Below, one piece after another: positions 44,371-53,246 of a DNA stretch of 64,000 bases. This DNA is from Myxococcales bacterium (GTDB lineage Bacteria; Myxococcota_A; Polyangia; Polyangiales; JADJMO01): contig JADJMO010000022.1 in the NCBI GenBank assembly GCA_016709545.1, forward strand, positions 103,639-167,638, read 5' to 3'. A model generated the notes under the pieces. That model saw nothing but the letters and a program-made list of their open reading frames with translations, ran no database searches and had not been told where the DNA came from. The position numbers and the translations under genes were made by a program. The stretch's first letter is position 1. Each line of letters begins with the position of its first letter.

Positions 44371-44715
44371 TCACCCTTCGAGGACGGACGACTTGGTGGA
44401 CAGACGCTGGATCTCTTTGAGCAGGGCGTCGCGCCCGAGGCGCTTGGGCAGGTAGCGGATGGTGCCCTTGCGGCCCTCGCACTTGGCCTGGCCCTCGTCC
44501 CACTGCACGAGCTCGACGCCGCGGTTCTCGTAGAGGGCGAGGTCGAACGCCTCGTCGCAGCCGCCCTTCATGGGCAGATCGACCACGATTCGCAGCGTGG
44601 CGCGCGGCTCGGACGCGGAGACCGGGGCGTCGGGGGACATCGGCGCGGCGCAGGCCGCCTTGCCACACGCAGGGAGCACGAGGGCGAGCACGGACAGGAA
44701 GAGCCAGGTTCGCAT
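44371..44715 (-). CDS. Small lipoprotein of unknown function
   Basis: A 114-residue protein. Signal MRTWLFLSVLALVLPACGKA with lipobox LPAC. The mature part has ATLRIVVDLPMKGGCDEAFD, then GRKGTIRYLPKRL. Strand-rich; two further Cys (MKGGC, AKCEG) could form a disulfide. No family recognised. It ends 5 bases before the HEAT-repeat start and probably shares its transcript. Confidence 0.65.
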   Translation of the reverse strand: MRTWLFLSVLALVLPACGKAACAAPMSPDAPVSASEPRATLRIVVDLPMKGGCDEAFDLALYENRGVELVQWDEGQAKCEGRKGTIRYLPKRLGRDALLKEIQRLSTKSSVLEG

Positions 44716-44770
44716 CGGCCCCCCGAACGACCGGCGGAGCGCGTGGCATTCCCGCGCTAGAGTCCCCGCG

Positions 44771-46456
44771 GTGATTCGCCTCCTCTTCGCGCCCCTCTCC
44801 ATCCTGTTGTGGGTGCTCCTATCACCCCTGCGGGCGCTCCGTCGAGCGCGCGCCGCGCCGAAGGGCGCGCTCCTCGAGGCGAATCTGCAGGGCCACGTGC
44901 TCGAGGGCCCACTCCGGCCGGAGCGGTGGTCGTTCTTCGCGCGGCGACGGGCCTCGGCGCCCACCTCGCTCGTGGCCGTGCGTCGGCTCGTCGATCTCGC
45001 GCTCTGCGACCCGCGGGTCGCGGGGCTCCTGGTGCGCGTGGAGCACTTCACGGCGGGTTGGGCGACGGCGGCCGCCCTGCGCGCCGAGCTCGCGCGCCTG
45101 CGCGCCGCCGGCAAGCGCACCGTCGCGTACCTGCCGGAGGGCGGCGGCAACGTCGAGATGCTGGTGGCCACGGGCTGCGAGACGCTGATCGCGCCGCCGG
45201 TGGTCGACATCGCGCCGGTCGGTCCGCGCGCGACCGGCGTGTTCCTGCACGACCTGCTGGACCAGGCCGGGGTCGACGTCGAGCTCCTCGCGCGCAAGGA
45301 GTTCAAGAGCGCCGGCGACCGGCTCGCGCGGCAGAGTCGCTCCGAGCCCGACCGCCTGCAGACCGAGGCGTTGATCGGCGCGTTCGACGGCGCGCTGGTC
45401 GCCGCGATCGCCGAGGGTCGCCAGCTGACCGTCGAAGAAGCGAAGGCCGCGCGCGACCTCGGACCGACCCGCGCGAAGGTGGCCGTCGAGCGCAAGCTGC
45501 TCGATCGCGTGGCGCACGACGACGAGCTGCCCGCCGCCCTCGGGGACCCGAAGCTCGGTTCGGCGGCCCGCTACCTGCGCGCGAAGCGCTCGCACCCCTT
45601 TCCGGTGCGGTTCCGCCGTCGCGTGATCGGTGTGGTCCAGGTGCACGGCACCATCACCGACGACGCGCCGATGGTCGGTGGGTTCGGGCGCATGGCCGTC
45701 GCCAAGCAGGTCGTCGCCGATCTGCGCGCGGCCACCCTCGACCCGCGCGTCGCGGGCGTGGTGCTCGACATCGACTCGCCCGGCGGCACGGTGACCGGGT
45801 CCGACGCCATCTTCGCCGCCGTGCGTCGGCTCGCGAAGGACAAGCCGGTGGTGGCGCGCATGGGCGACGTCGCCGCGAGCGGTGGCTACTACGTCGCGAT
45901 GGCCGCGCGCACGGTGATCGCGCACCCGCTCACCATCACCGGGTCCATCGGAGTGGTCTCGCTGCGTCCGGTGCTGGCGAGGCTCGCGGCGCGGTTCGGC
46001 GTCGCCCGCGACGCGATCCACCTCGGTCGCTTCGCCGACCTCGAGAGCCTGCTCCGCGCCCCGACCGACGAGGAGCGGGCGCTGCTCGACCGCGAGATCG
46101 ACGGGCACTACGCCGAGTTCGTCGAGCTGGTGGCGGCGTCGCGCAAGCGCCCGCTCGAGGAGATCGAGCCGCTGTGTCGCGGCCGGGTCTACACGGGAGA
46201 GGCGGCGCACGGCCTCGGCCTCGTCGACGCGCTCGGCGGCTTCACCGACGCGGTCGCGAGGGTGCGCGCCGAGGTCGGGCCGGTCGACGACGAGCCGGTG
46301 GTGATCGTCGGCAAGCACCCATCGCCGCGACCGCCCACGCCCAAGGTGGCTGCGCTCCTGCCGGAGCTCCCCGGGTTCTCGGCGCTCGTGCCCTGGCTCG
46401 CGATGCTCGAGAGCCGCGCGCGGGTCGTGGCGCTCGAGCCGTTCGACGTGCGCTAG
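44771..46456 (+). CDS. sppA: Signal peptide peptidase SppA
   Basis: A 561-residue membrane-bound serine protease with the duplicated ClpP-like (67K) layout. It degrades cleaved signal peptides in the membrane. The catalytic Lys is probably Lys179 in RKEFKSAGDRLARQS, and the Ser is Ser370 in GDVAASGGYYVAMAA. VLDIDSPGGTVTGSDAIF is the standard strand and oxyanion region. The hydrophobic N-terminus (LLFAPLSILLWVLLSPL) is the membrane anchor. The GTG start at 44771 is used. The end overlaps the convergent decarboxylase gene by four bases. Confidence 0.93.
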   Translation: MIRLLFAPLSILLWVLLSPLRALRRARAAPKGALLEANLQGHVLEGPLRPERWSFFARRRASAPTSLVAVRRLVDLALCDPRVAGLLVRVEHFTAGWATAAALRAELARLRAAGKRTVAYLPEGGGNVEMLVATGCETLIAPPVVDIAPVGPRATGVFLHDLLDQAGVDVELLARKEFKSAGDRLARQSRSEPDRLQTEALIGAFDGALVAAIAEGRQLTVEEAKAARDLGPTRAKVAVERKLLDRVAHDDELPAALGDPKLGSAARYLRAKRSHPFPVRFRRRVIGVVQVHGTITDDAPMVGGFGRMAVAKQVVADLRAATLDPRVAGVVLDIDSPGGTVTGSDAIFAAVRRLAKDKPVVARMGDVAASGGYYVAMAARTVIAHPLTITGSIGVVSLRPVLARLAARFGVARDAIHLGRFADLESLLRAPTDEERALLDREIDGHYAEFVELVAASRKRPLEEIEPLCRGRVYTGEAAHGLGLVDALGGFTDAVARVRAEVGPVDDEPVVIVGKHPSPRPPTPKVAALLPELPGFSALVPWLAMLESRARVVALEPFDVR

Positions 46457-47596
46457 CCGGCGAGGTTCTTCATGAACAGGTCCTTGGACTCCCGCGGCGT
46501 CGCGGTGGGGCGGCCGACGTCGGCGCGCGCGCCGGTCTTGATCCGGACCTCGAGCAGGACCGGACCCTTGGCGGCGACGAACGCCGGCAGGAGCGCGAGG
46601 AGCTCGGCGCGCGAGGTGGCGCGGAAGGTCTCGCGGTAGCCACACGCCTTGGCGATCGCGCAGAAGTCGACGTCGAAGCCGACCGTGGGCTGACCGCCGA
46701 CGCTGTCGTGGGCCGCGTTGTTGAGGATGACGTGGTGGTAGTTCTCGGGGCCCATCTGCGCGATGGTGGCGAGGCCGCCGAGGTGCATGAGCGCCGCGCC
46801 GTCCCCGTCGAGGCAGTACACGGGGCGGTCGCGCTTCTCGAGGGCGACGCCGAGGGCGATCTGCGAGGCGTGGCCCATGGAGCCGACGGTGAGGAAGTCG
46901 CTCGAGCGGTCCTGGCCGTTCTTCACGCGGTGCTCGAACAGCTCGCGCGAGGGCATGCCGGTGGTGCAGACGAACGCGGCGCCCTTCGTGGCCGCGGTCA
47001 CCTGGTCGGCGAGCAGCGCGATGGTCTCCTCGCGACCGAGGTCGTAGCTCGCGGGGGGTGGGGCGCTGGTTCTTGAGCTTGTACTTGTCGAAGGTGCCGG
47101 CGCGGACGAGGAGCGCATAGGGCGCGTTCTTCTCCTTCATCCAGGCGATCGCGCGGCCGACCGCGGCGGCGGCGCCGGCGTCGTCGTCGGGCAGCGGCTC
47201 GTGCGCGATCTCGAGCGCCTGGATCAGCGGCACCTGCACGCGGCCCATCTTGACGTGCTGGGGCTCGTCCTTCTTGCCTGGCTCGCCGCGCCAGCCGACG
47301 ATCAGCAGCATCGGGATCGCGTAGACCTCGGGGTCGACCAGCGAGGTGAGCGGGTTGACGGTGTTGCCGAAGCCGGAGTTCTGCATGTACACGCAGCCGA
47401 ACCGCCCCGAGGCGAGGTGGTAGCCGGCGGCGAGGCCCATCGCGCTGCCCTCGTTGGCGGCGATGATGTGGCGCTCCGCGGACGCCGTGTCGGTCACGAG
47501 CGCGCAGAAATCCTTGAGCAGCGAGTCGGGTACGCCAGCGAAGAAGTCGATGCCGTTCTCGGCCAGGGTCTCGTAGAAGCGCTTCGGATCGAGCAC
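46453..47596 (-). CDS. ThDP-dependent phosphonopyruvate/sulfopyruvate-type decarboxylase (frame interrupted)
   Basis: About 380 residues after correction. The N-terminal part (GIDFFAGVPDSLLKDFCALV, IIAANEGSAMGLAAGYHLAS) is the pyrimidine-binding domain, with Glu in NEGSA. The C-terminal part has the ThDP/Mg motif LDGDGAALMHLGG through VILNN, then HDSVGGQPTVGFDVDF. These are typical of phosphonopyruvate decarboxylase. The frame shifts at the C6/C4 region near 47056; removing one C restores TPPASYDLGREET. No PEP mutase or transaminase of phosphonate synthesis is nearby, so sulfopyruvate is possible. The GTG start has GGAG six bases upstream. Confidence 0.85.
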
Positions 47597-47682
47597 GGGA
47601 ACTCCTTGGGACAAAGCCCCACCGCGGGGGGGCGAGAAGCTAGCACGAGGTGGTCCCGCTTGGCCGCTCGGGCCATGTGCGC

Positions 47683-48486
47683 TCACTTGACGGCGAGCCG
47701 CGGCTCCATCGCGCTCGGCGCGACGCTGGGGGTGGTGCCGCGGCGGGGTCGAGCGAGCCGGCGGATCTCCTTGCCGACGATCTCGGGCAGCTTGCGGTGG
47801 TAGAGCGTGCCGTTGTGTCCGGTGTCGTGGAGCAAGAAGCTCGGCGCGCCCGGCAGGATGCCCGCGTGCGTTGGGCGGATCAGCTGGTCCTTGTCGGCGA
47901 CGATGGAGAGGTGCGGCACGCGCTCCAGGTGGTCGGCCGCGTTGCGGACGATGCGCCGGATCGCGCCGGCGCGGGGGAAGGCGAGCGCGCGCAGCGCGTC
48001 GGGGAACAGGTCGGCGAGCTCGACCCCGAAGAACGGGCTCGCGATGCTGATGGTCTGCACGACGCGCGGATCGTGGTGGTGCTCCTGCACGTACCAGCGG
48101 ACGGCGAGCCCCCCGAGCGAGTGGCCGACCAGGTGCACGCGGAGGGCGCCCTCCTCGGAGCGGATGGCGTGGTGGATGCGGCGCGAGATGCCGTCGAGGG
48201 TGGAGCCGGGGTGGTAGCTGAACGTGCGGACGGGCAGCCCCTCGGTGAGCCGCAGGTAGTCGACGAGCGGCGCGAACGCGGCGGCGGTCGCCATGAACCC
48301 ATGGACGAGCACGACGAGATCGGGCGCGGCGGCGCGCCCCGCTTCGGTGCCCCGATTCGTCTGGGTGTGGGTGCGCCCGCGCCAGCCACGCGGCGCTGCC
48401 GCAGCGACGCGGACGGTGGCCGCGAGCTCGCGCGCGACGAACTTGGCGGCGCCCATGGCGGGGTGGTGGCCGATCCGCGTGATCAC
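47683..48486 (-). CDS. Lipase-like alpha/beta hydrolase
   Basis: A 267-residue hydrolase. LVVLVHGFMATAAAFAPLVD is the oxyanion region. The nucleophile is Ser in HLVGHSLGGLAVRWYV. VADKDQLIRP probably carries the Asp, and HDTGHNGTLYH carries the His. The order fits triacylglycerol-lipase/PGAP1-like hydrolases. The GTG start at 48486 lies in an inverted repeat; ATG 48456 (MGAAKFVARE) is a plausible alternative that places the repeat upstream. No convincing signal peptide. Confidence 0.8.
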   Translation of the reverse strand: MITRIGHHPAMGAAKFVARELAATVRVAAAAPRGWRGRTHTQTNRGTEAGRAAAPDLVVLVHGFMATAAAFAPLVDYLRLTEGLPVRTFSYHPGSTLDGISRRIHHAIRSEEGALRVHLVGHSLGGLAVRWYVQEHHHDPRVVQTISIASPFFGVELADLFPDALRALAFPRAGAIRRIVRNAADHLERVPHLSIVADKDQLIRPTHAGILPGAPSFLLHDTGHNGTLYHRKLPEIVGKEIRRLARPRRGTTPSVAPSAMEPRLAVK

Positions 48487-48495
48487 AGGATCACG
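48478..48495. promoter_or_regulatory. Inverted repeat in hydrolase/hslO divergent region
   Basis: CGTGATC-ACAG-GATCACG is a perfect 7-bp inverted repeat with a 4-base spacer. It covers the GTG start proposed for the hydrolase. If the true start is ATG 48456, the repeat is in the usual place for an operator. Confidence 0.35.
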
Positions 48496-48585
48496 ATTCG
48501 TCGCCGGGCCGCTCGGGTCAAGCGTGTACTGCGCTTCGCGGGTGCGTAGGGAACGCCGCCGTCCGAGCTGCTAGCTTCCGGCGCC

Positions 48586-49410
48586 ATGACCACCGACCAC
48601 GTCGTCCGCGCCATCTCCGACGACGGAGCCCTCCGCGTGATCGCCGCGCTCACCACCCGCACCGTCGCCGGCGTCGTCGCCGCGCAGCAGGTCGAGGGCG
48701 AGGTGGCGCGTCGCCTCGGGGCGCTCGTCACCGCGGCGATCCTCGTGCGCGAGACCATGGCGCCGGATCTGCGCGTGCAGGCCATCCTCGGCAACCAGGC
48801 AGGTGGGCGCACGCGGATCATCGCCGACTCGCACCCCGACGGCACGAGCCGCGGCCTCGTGCAGGGCGTGGACGCGGGCTTCGTGCCCTTCCTCGACCGC
48901 CTGCAGCTCATGCGCACCATCCACAACGGCGGCCTGCAGCAGGGGATCGTCGAGGTGCCCGACGGCGACATCGCGGCCGCGCTCATGGAGTACATGCGGT
49001 CGTCGGAGCAGTCGGTCACCTTCGCGGCGCTCGGCGCCAACGACCAGGCGGCCGCGGGGTGGATCGTCCAGCTCACCCCGGAGTGCACGCGCGACCAGCT
49101 CGCCGCCATCACGGCCCGCATCGAGCAGCAGCCGCCGATCGATCAGCTCCTGCTCACCGGGCTCGATCCCCACGCGCTGGTGGCCGAGGTGCTCGGCGTG
49201 CTGCCGTTCACGAAGACGGCGGACAACCCGCTGCGCTTCGGGTGCAACTGCAGCGACGAGCGCCTGATCGTCGGGCTCTCCACGCTGCCGCGCGAGGACA
49301 TCCTGCACCTCGCCGAGGGCCACGAGGTGCTCGAGATCCAGTGCGACTACTGCCGCAAGGACTACCGCATCTCCCCCGAGCGCCTCCGTGGCCTGCTCGA
49401 GGAGAACTGA
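48586..49410 (+). CDS. hslO: Redox-regulated chaperone Hsp33
   Basis: A 274-residue chaperone that is activated when oxidants remove zinc from its C-terminal Cys. The zinc ligands are Cys220 and Cys222 (GCNCSDERL) and Cys253 and Cys256 (CDYCRKDY), the exact CxC...CxxC pattern. The N-terminal part (AALTTRTVAGVVAAQQ, then IHNGGLQQGIVEV) fits the substrate-binding domain. Cytosolic. It converges on the PilZ gene 4 bases downstream. Confidence 0.95.
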   Translation: MTTDHVVRAISDDGALRVIAALTTRTVAGVVAAQQVEGEVARRLGALVTAAILVRETMAPDLRVQAILGNQAGGRTRIIADSHPDGTSRGLVQGVDAGFVPFLDRLQLMRTIHNGGLQQGIVEVPDGDIAAALMEYMRSSEQSVTFAALGANDQAAAGWIVQLTPECTRDQLAAITARIEQQPPIDQLLLTGLDPHALVAEVLGVLPFTKTADNPLRFGCNCSDERLIVGLSTLPREDILHLAEGHEVLEIQCDYCRKDYRISPERLRGLLEEN

Positions 49411-49414
49411 CGGG

Positions 49415-49834
49415 CTAGGTCCGGCCGATGAAGCGAACGGTCGCGGCCCAGTCGACCCGGGTGCCGCGCCACGGCAGGGTGGGGGGGAAGCGGCCGAGCG
49501 AGGCGCGGAGCGCGCGGCCGGCGTGCTCCTGCACGTCGCCGAAGCGGATCGCGTACGCGCGCCCCTCGTCGCCCGGGCGCTGCCCCGCGATCGCGCGGGT
49601 GACCTTCGCCTCGGCGAACAGGTAGGCGTCGCTGCGGGGCACCCGGAAGAACACCTGCACGTCCTCGCCGACGTCGACGTCACGGAGCGCAGCGAACTGC
49701 ATGCCGTCCTCCGAGAGATCGATCACGCTCTTGCCGACGAGCTTGTAGTCGCGCGTGCGGACGACCTCGCAGGAGATGCGGACCGTGCGACGGCTGCTGC
49801 GCCGATCGCGCGCGTGGACGATGAAGGAATCCAT
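49415..49834 (-). CDS. PilZ domain protein
   Basis: A 139-residue single-domain protein. Cyclic-di-GMP binding signature: Arg-rich RDRRSSRR at 9-16 (RxxxR) and DLSEDG at 39-44 ((D/N)xSxxG). The remaining strands (VDVGEDVQVFFRVPRSDAYL) complete the barrel. It probably carries c-di-GMP signals to motility or envelope functions. ATG 49834 has an AAGGGGGG site upstream; ATG 49885 would add 17 residues before the motif. Confidence 0.88.
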   Translation of the reverse strand: MDSFIVHARDRRSSRRTVRISCEVVRTRDYKLVGKSVIDLSEDGMQFAALRDVDVGEDVQVFFRVPRSDAYLFAEAKVTRAIAGQRPGDEGRAYAIRFGDVQEHAGRALRASLGRFPPTLPWRGTRVDWAATVRFIGRT

Positions 49835-49932
49835 GCGTGCCCCCTTGTGCTCCGGCCGAATCGACCGAGGACCAGTGTTGCGCACAGGGTGCTACACGTC
49901 GGCACCGACGGCCCACTTCTCGGCAACGGCGA

Positions 49933-50856
49933 TCAGGGGAGCCGGCGGAGGGACGAGAAGGGAAACGGCTTCCAGAACGGGGTCTTCATCGAGCCCGCCG
50001 CGACGTCGACGGTGAACCAGGGCCCACCGTCGGCGAGCACGTGGAAGCTCTGGGCCGGCATGAACCCCTGGCCGAGCAGCACTCTCTTCTGGCCCTGGGC
50101 CTCGACCGCGTCGAGCACGAGCACCGCGTGGCCGAACGGCGAGCCGGGCATCACGAAGAAGTCTCCCGGCGCGAGGTCGGCGACGGCGACGGGCGTCGCC
50201 TCCTTCGCGAGCGAACCCGTGTTGGCCCACCCGAACACGTCGTCGAGCCACGTGCGGTAGAGCGCGTGGGAAGCGGGCTTCTTGGCCGCGCTCGTCACGA
50301 GCTTCACGTCGCCGTTCGCGACGTGCAGGCGCTCGCCCGCGAGATACCGGTCGAAGGCGAGCACGAGGCCGCTGCCGGTCTTGTAGTGCGCGTCGGTCTT
50401 GCCCTGCGACCAGCGCCACTCGGCGTGCAGGCGGAGGACCGAGTCGGCGCACTGCTGGAGGTCGTGGGTGCCGACGTCGAGGTCGGCGACGGCGGCGACG
50501 TTGGCGTGGTCGCCGGCGTGGATCACCCCACCCGCGAACGAGCGCACGGGCGTGCCCGCCGGCAGGAGCGGGAGGGTACGGAGGAAGTGACCGAACGAGC
50601 CCGGCGCGACCTCCACGCGCTTCGACCCGAGCGGCGCGGGGAACCGCTCGAGCAGCGTGGAGCCAGGCACCTTGCCGTCGAGCCACGCGTAGGTGGGCGG
50701 CTTGACCGCGGGCTTCGGCGGCTCGGGCTTGGTGATGGGCTTGGGTGCGGGTGCGCTCTCGACGACCTTGGCGGGCGGAGCCTCCTTGCTCTGCGCCTCC
50801 GCCCGCGCCGAACACGCCGACAGCAACAAGAGAACGAGGTGGAAGCACCGCCGCAT
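49933..50856 (-). CDS. DUF4846 lipoprotein
   Basis: A 307-residue protein with signal and lipobox LLLLSACSA, a Pro/Lys linker, then the DUF4846 domain. Visible parts are FGHFLRTLPLLPAGTPV, AAVADLDVGTHDLQQCADSV and the end region DFFVMPGSPFGHAVLVLDAV, then GQGFMPAQSFHVL. The HAV and C residues suggest an NlpC-like or amidase-like fold; activity is unproven. The chosen start gives a complete signal peptide. Confidence 0.82.
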   Translation of the reverse strand: MRRCFHLVLLLLSACSARAEAQSKEAPPAKVVESAPAPKPITKPEPPKPAVKPPTYAWLDGKVPGSTLLERFPAPLGSKRVEVAPGSFGHFLRTLPLLPAGTPVRSFAGGVIHAGDHANVAAVADLDVGTHDLQQCADSVLRLHAEWRWSQGKTDAHYKTGSGLVLAFDRYLAGERLHVANGDVKLVTSAAKKPASHALYRTWLDDVFGWANTGSLAKEATPVAVADLAPGDFFVMPGSPFGHAVLVLDAVEAQGQKRVLLGQGFMPAQSFHVLADGGPWFTVDVAAGSMKTPFWKPFPFSSLRRLP

Positions 50857-50935
50857 GCGGAGGGAACGGCAGGTGAACGGCAGCGCTTCCACGAACGTCC
50901 GACCCCCGAGCGATTCCGACCTTGGCCCCCGCACT

Positions 50936-51949
50936 TCAGACCGCCCCGCGCACCGCACCGAGTCGCTCGGCCTCGGCGTCGACGACCAGCACCTCGCCCT
51001 CGCGGACCTTGTCGCCGCTGCGGAGCGTCTGGAGCCCCGTCTCCACGTGGCGACCGACGACGCGGAACCCCTCGCTGCGCGCCTCGAGCTCGGAGACCGT
51101 GCCCGGCTTCGTCACCGTGAGCTCCGCGGTCACCCGCAGCGCGCCGCCCAGCCGGTAGGCCGAGAGCACGCCTTCCTGGGTGGCCTGCAGCGCGATGAGC
51201 GGGGCCGCGAGCGCGCTCGTCGAGAAGCTCTCGTCGAGCTCGAGCGCGCCGCCGACCTTGGCCGCGACGCGCTGGTCGAACATGCGCAGCACCACGCGGA
51301 TCTGCGGGTTCATGCGCTTGGCGTCGAGCGCGATCTCGAGGTTCGCCATGTCGTCGTTGGTGGCGCAGACCACCGCGCGCGCTCGCTGCACGCCGACCGA
51401 CAGCAGGAGCTCGTCGCGCCGCGCGTCGCCGACGTGCACCGGGATGCCCATGTCGCGCACCGCCGCGACGAAGCTGTCGACGTCGTGGCGCTCGATCCCG
51501 AGCACCGGCACCCCGAGCGCGTGCAGCTCCTCGACGACGCGATACCCGACGTGCCCGAGGCCACACACGACCACGTGATCCCGCATCTGATCGCTCACGA
51601 TTCGCACCCACATCTCCCGGCGCGCGCCGAGGTCGAACAGCGAGGCGCCCACCTTGAGGAGCCCCTGGGCGATGAGGAACGCGCCCACGAGCGGCGTGAT
51701 CCAGAACAGGAGCCGGGCCACCGGGGTCGGCGGGAACGGCTCCGTCGGCTCCATGAACAGCTGCGTGAACAGCCCGTACGCGGTCTGCTGGACGTCCGGC
51801 AGGTTGGCGCCGGCCCGCCGCATCTCGAACCGCGTGACGATGGTAGCCACGATGGTATAGGCGACGACCCACGCGAGCGGCCGGCCGAGACGGCCGAGCA
51901 CGTGCCCCACGACGGCGAGGCGGGCGCGGCGGAGGATCTTCGCGGTCAC
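50936..51949 (-). CDS. Two-helix membrane protein with RCK/TrkA-N domains
   Basis: A 337-residue protein. Helix 1 is about 27-45 and helix 2 about 82-103, giving a 2TM-RCK topology like potassium channels. The Rossmann domain starts DHVVVCGLGHVGYRVVEEL, then VLGIERHDVD, CATNDDMANL and a C-terminal TrkA-C-type domain. The loop between the helices reads TAYGLFTQLFMEPTEPFPP and lacks the TVGYG selectivity filter. It may be a channel with an altered pore or a non-channel sensor. The GTG start overlaps the stop of the TerB-like gene (GTGA). Confidence 0.8.
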   Translation of the reverse strand: MTAKILRRARLAVVGHVLGRLGRPLAWVVAYTIVATIVTRFEMRRAGANLPDVQQTAYGLFTQLFMEPTEPFPPTPVARLLFWITPLVGAFLIAQGLLKVGASLFDLGARREMWVRIVSDQMRDHVVVCGLGHVGYRVVEELHALGVPVLGIERHDVDSFVAAVRDMGIPVHVGDARRDELLLSVGVQRARAVVCATNDDMANLEIALDAKRMNPQIRVVLRMFDQRVAAKVGGALELDESFSTSALAAPLIALQATQEGVLSAYRLGGALRVTAELTVTKPGTVSELEARSEGFRVVGRHVETGLQTLRSGDKVREGEVLVVDAEAERLGAVRGAV

Positions 51950-52359
51950 GTCCCGACGCGGGCGACCAGATCGGCGGCGGCGTCGCCGTCGATGCCGAGG
52001 GCCTCGGCGGCCTCGAGGATCATCTCGCGCTCGCTCGTGCGGATGATGCCGTCGGTGGCGGTGAGCCGGATGGCCATCTGCAGCGCGATCTTGCGCTGGC
52101 GCTCGTCGGGCAAGCGCTGCCGGACGGCGGCGAGACGCGCCGGTCGCCCCTCGGACTCGAGGGCCTTCTCCATGCCGGCGATCAGCGTGTCGAAGGCCTC
52201 TCCGGCGAGCTGCCGGTCGGTCAAGGACTCGACGCTGCTCTTGAAATGGGCCCGTTCGTCGGCGCTGAACTCGCCGTCCGCGAACGCAGCGAGGAACAGG
52301 ATCTCGACGATCGCCGTGAGGACGGGCGTCGAGAAACCAGACAAGGGCGCGGCCGACAT
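51946..52359 (-). CDS. TerB-like helical protein
   Basis: A 137-residue protein made of helices with the TerB/DjlA-type motifs AAFADGEFSADERAHF (residues ~25-40) and RLTATDGIIRTSEREMI (later). Each motif has a D-G-x-x-x-x-E-x pattern. Small TerB proteins are linked to tellurite resistance and metal sensing, but their biochemistry is not settled. It starts the operon that continues with the RCK protein. Confidence 0.75.
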   Translation of the reverse strand: MSAAPLSGFSTPVLTAIVEILFLAAFADGEFSADERAHFKSSVESLTDRQLAGEAFDTLIAGMEKALESEGRPARLAAVRQRLPDERQRKIALQMAIRLTATDGIIRTSEREMILEAAEALGIDGDAAADLVARVGT

Positions 52360-52424
52360 GGTCCGCGAAACGTACACCGGTCCCGTCCAATCCGCTTGAC
52401 CGAAGCGCGTCCGGCCGGTTAGCC

Positions 52425-53243
52425 ATGGTGGTCGTGCGACCCGCCACTCTGGCCGCATCCCTCGTCCTCGCGGCCCCCGTCGCCGTGGCCTCGCTGGCAT
52501 TCGTCCGCGTCGCGCACGCCGACGAGCCCACGGGGGCGTCGGTTGCCGTGACTGCAACGCCTGGTACCACTGCGCCTGCTGCGGCTGCGCCGTCGGCGGG
52601 GGCCACGCCTCCGTCCACCGCTCAACCGCCCTCGCCACCGGAGTCGTGCGTCGACCCCGAGCAGCGGGCCGAGCTGGTCGGCGGCCGTCACTTCCGCGGG
52701 GTGCAACCGCGCCTCTTCACCAAGGCGCTGCGCCACGAGCTGTCTCCGCTCGGCGGCTGGCTCGCGGGCGACGCGAACGACGGCGCGCCCTGGTACGGCG
52801 GCGCGTACACCTTCCACTTCAGCGAAGAGCTCGCCCTCGAGGCCTCGGTCGGCTTCTCCCGCGCCCGCGCGCGCCTCGCCGACACCCTGCAGCAGCGCTT
52901 CCCCACGCCCATCGAGGTGTTCCGCAACGACCGTCGCGTGCGCCAGTACATGGGCCACCTGGTCTGGTCGCTCGCCTACGGCAAGATGCGCTGGATGGGC
53001 GGCGCGATCAGCCGCTTCGACTTCCACCTCGCCCTCGGCGGCGGCGTCACCGACGACGAGATCTCCCGCGGCCTCATGGGCAGCGGCGGCATCGGCTTCA
53101 AGATCTACATCGCCTCGTGGTTCGCGCTGCGTTTCGACGTGCGCGACCAGATCTCCGCGCAGAAGGTGCTCGACGAGACCCGACTCGTGAACGACATCCT
53201 CGTCACGGGTGGCTTCTCGATCTTCATTCCGTTCAAGGGGTGA
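52425..53243 (+). CDS. Outer membrane beta-barrel protein, myxobacterial type
   Basis: A 272-residue exported protein. Signal peptide ending RVAHA, Ala/Pro/Thr linker, then alternating strands (PWYGGAYTFHFSEELALEAS, SRFDFHLALGGG, WFALRFDVRDQ) ending VNDILVTGGFSIFIPFKG. The final strands and the N-D-I-L-V-T-G-G pattern match the outer-membrane beta-barrel family expanded in myxobacteria, which includes gliding-complex barrels. The gene is first of a four-gene run with gaps of 3, -4 and -4 bases. Confidence 0.8.
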   Translation: MVVVRPATLAASLVLAAPVAVASLAFVRVAHADEPTGASVAVTATPGTTAPAAAAPSAGATPPSTAQPPSPPESCVDPEQRAELVGGRHFRGVQPRLFTKALRHELSPLGGWLAGDANDGAPWYGGAYTFHFSEELALEASVGFSRARARLADTLQQRFPTPIEVFRNDRRVRQYMGHLVWSLAYGKMRWMGGAISRFDFHLALGGGVTDDEISRGLMGSGGIGFKIYIASWFALRFDVRDQISAQKVLDETRLVNDILVTGGFSIFIPFKG

Positions 53244-53246
53244 GCG

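Noticed and set aside
47040..47075. Programmed ribosomal frameshift in the decarboxylase gene
   Set aside because: The C-run is not a standard slippery heptamer with a downstream structure, the family is encoded in one frame elsewhere, and five other genes here have the same kind of run error.
46453..47596. Part of a phosphonate biosynthesis cluster
   Set aside because: No PEP mutase, aminotransferase or nucleotidyltransferase is found in the window; neighbours are SppA and a lipase-like hydrolase.
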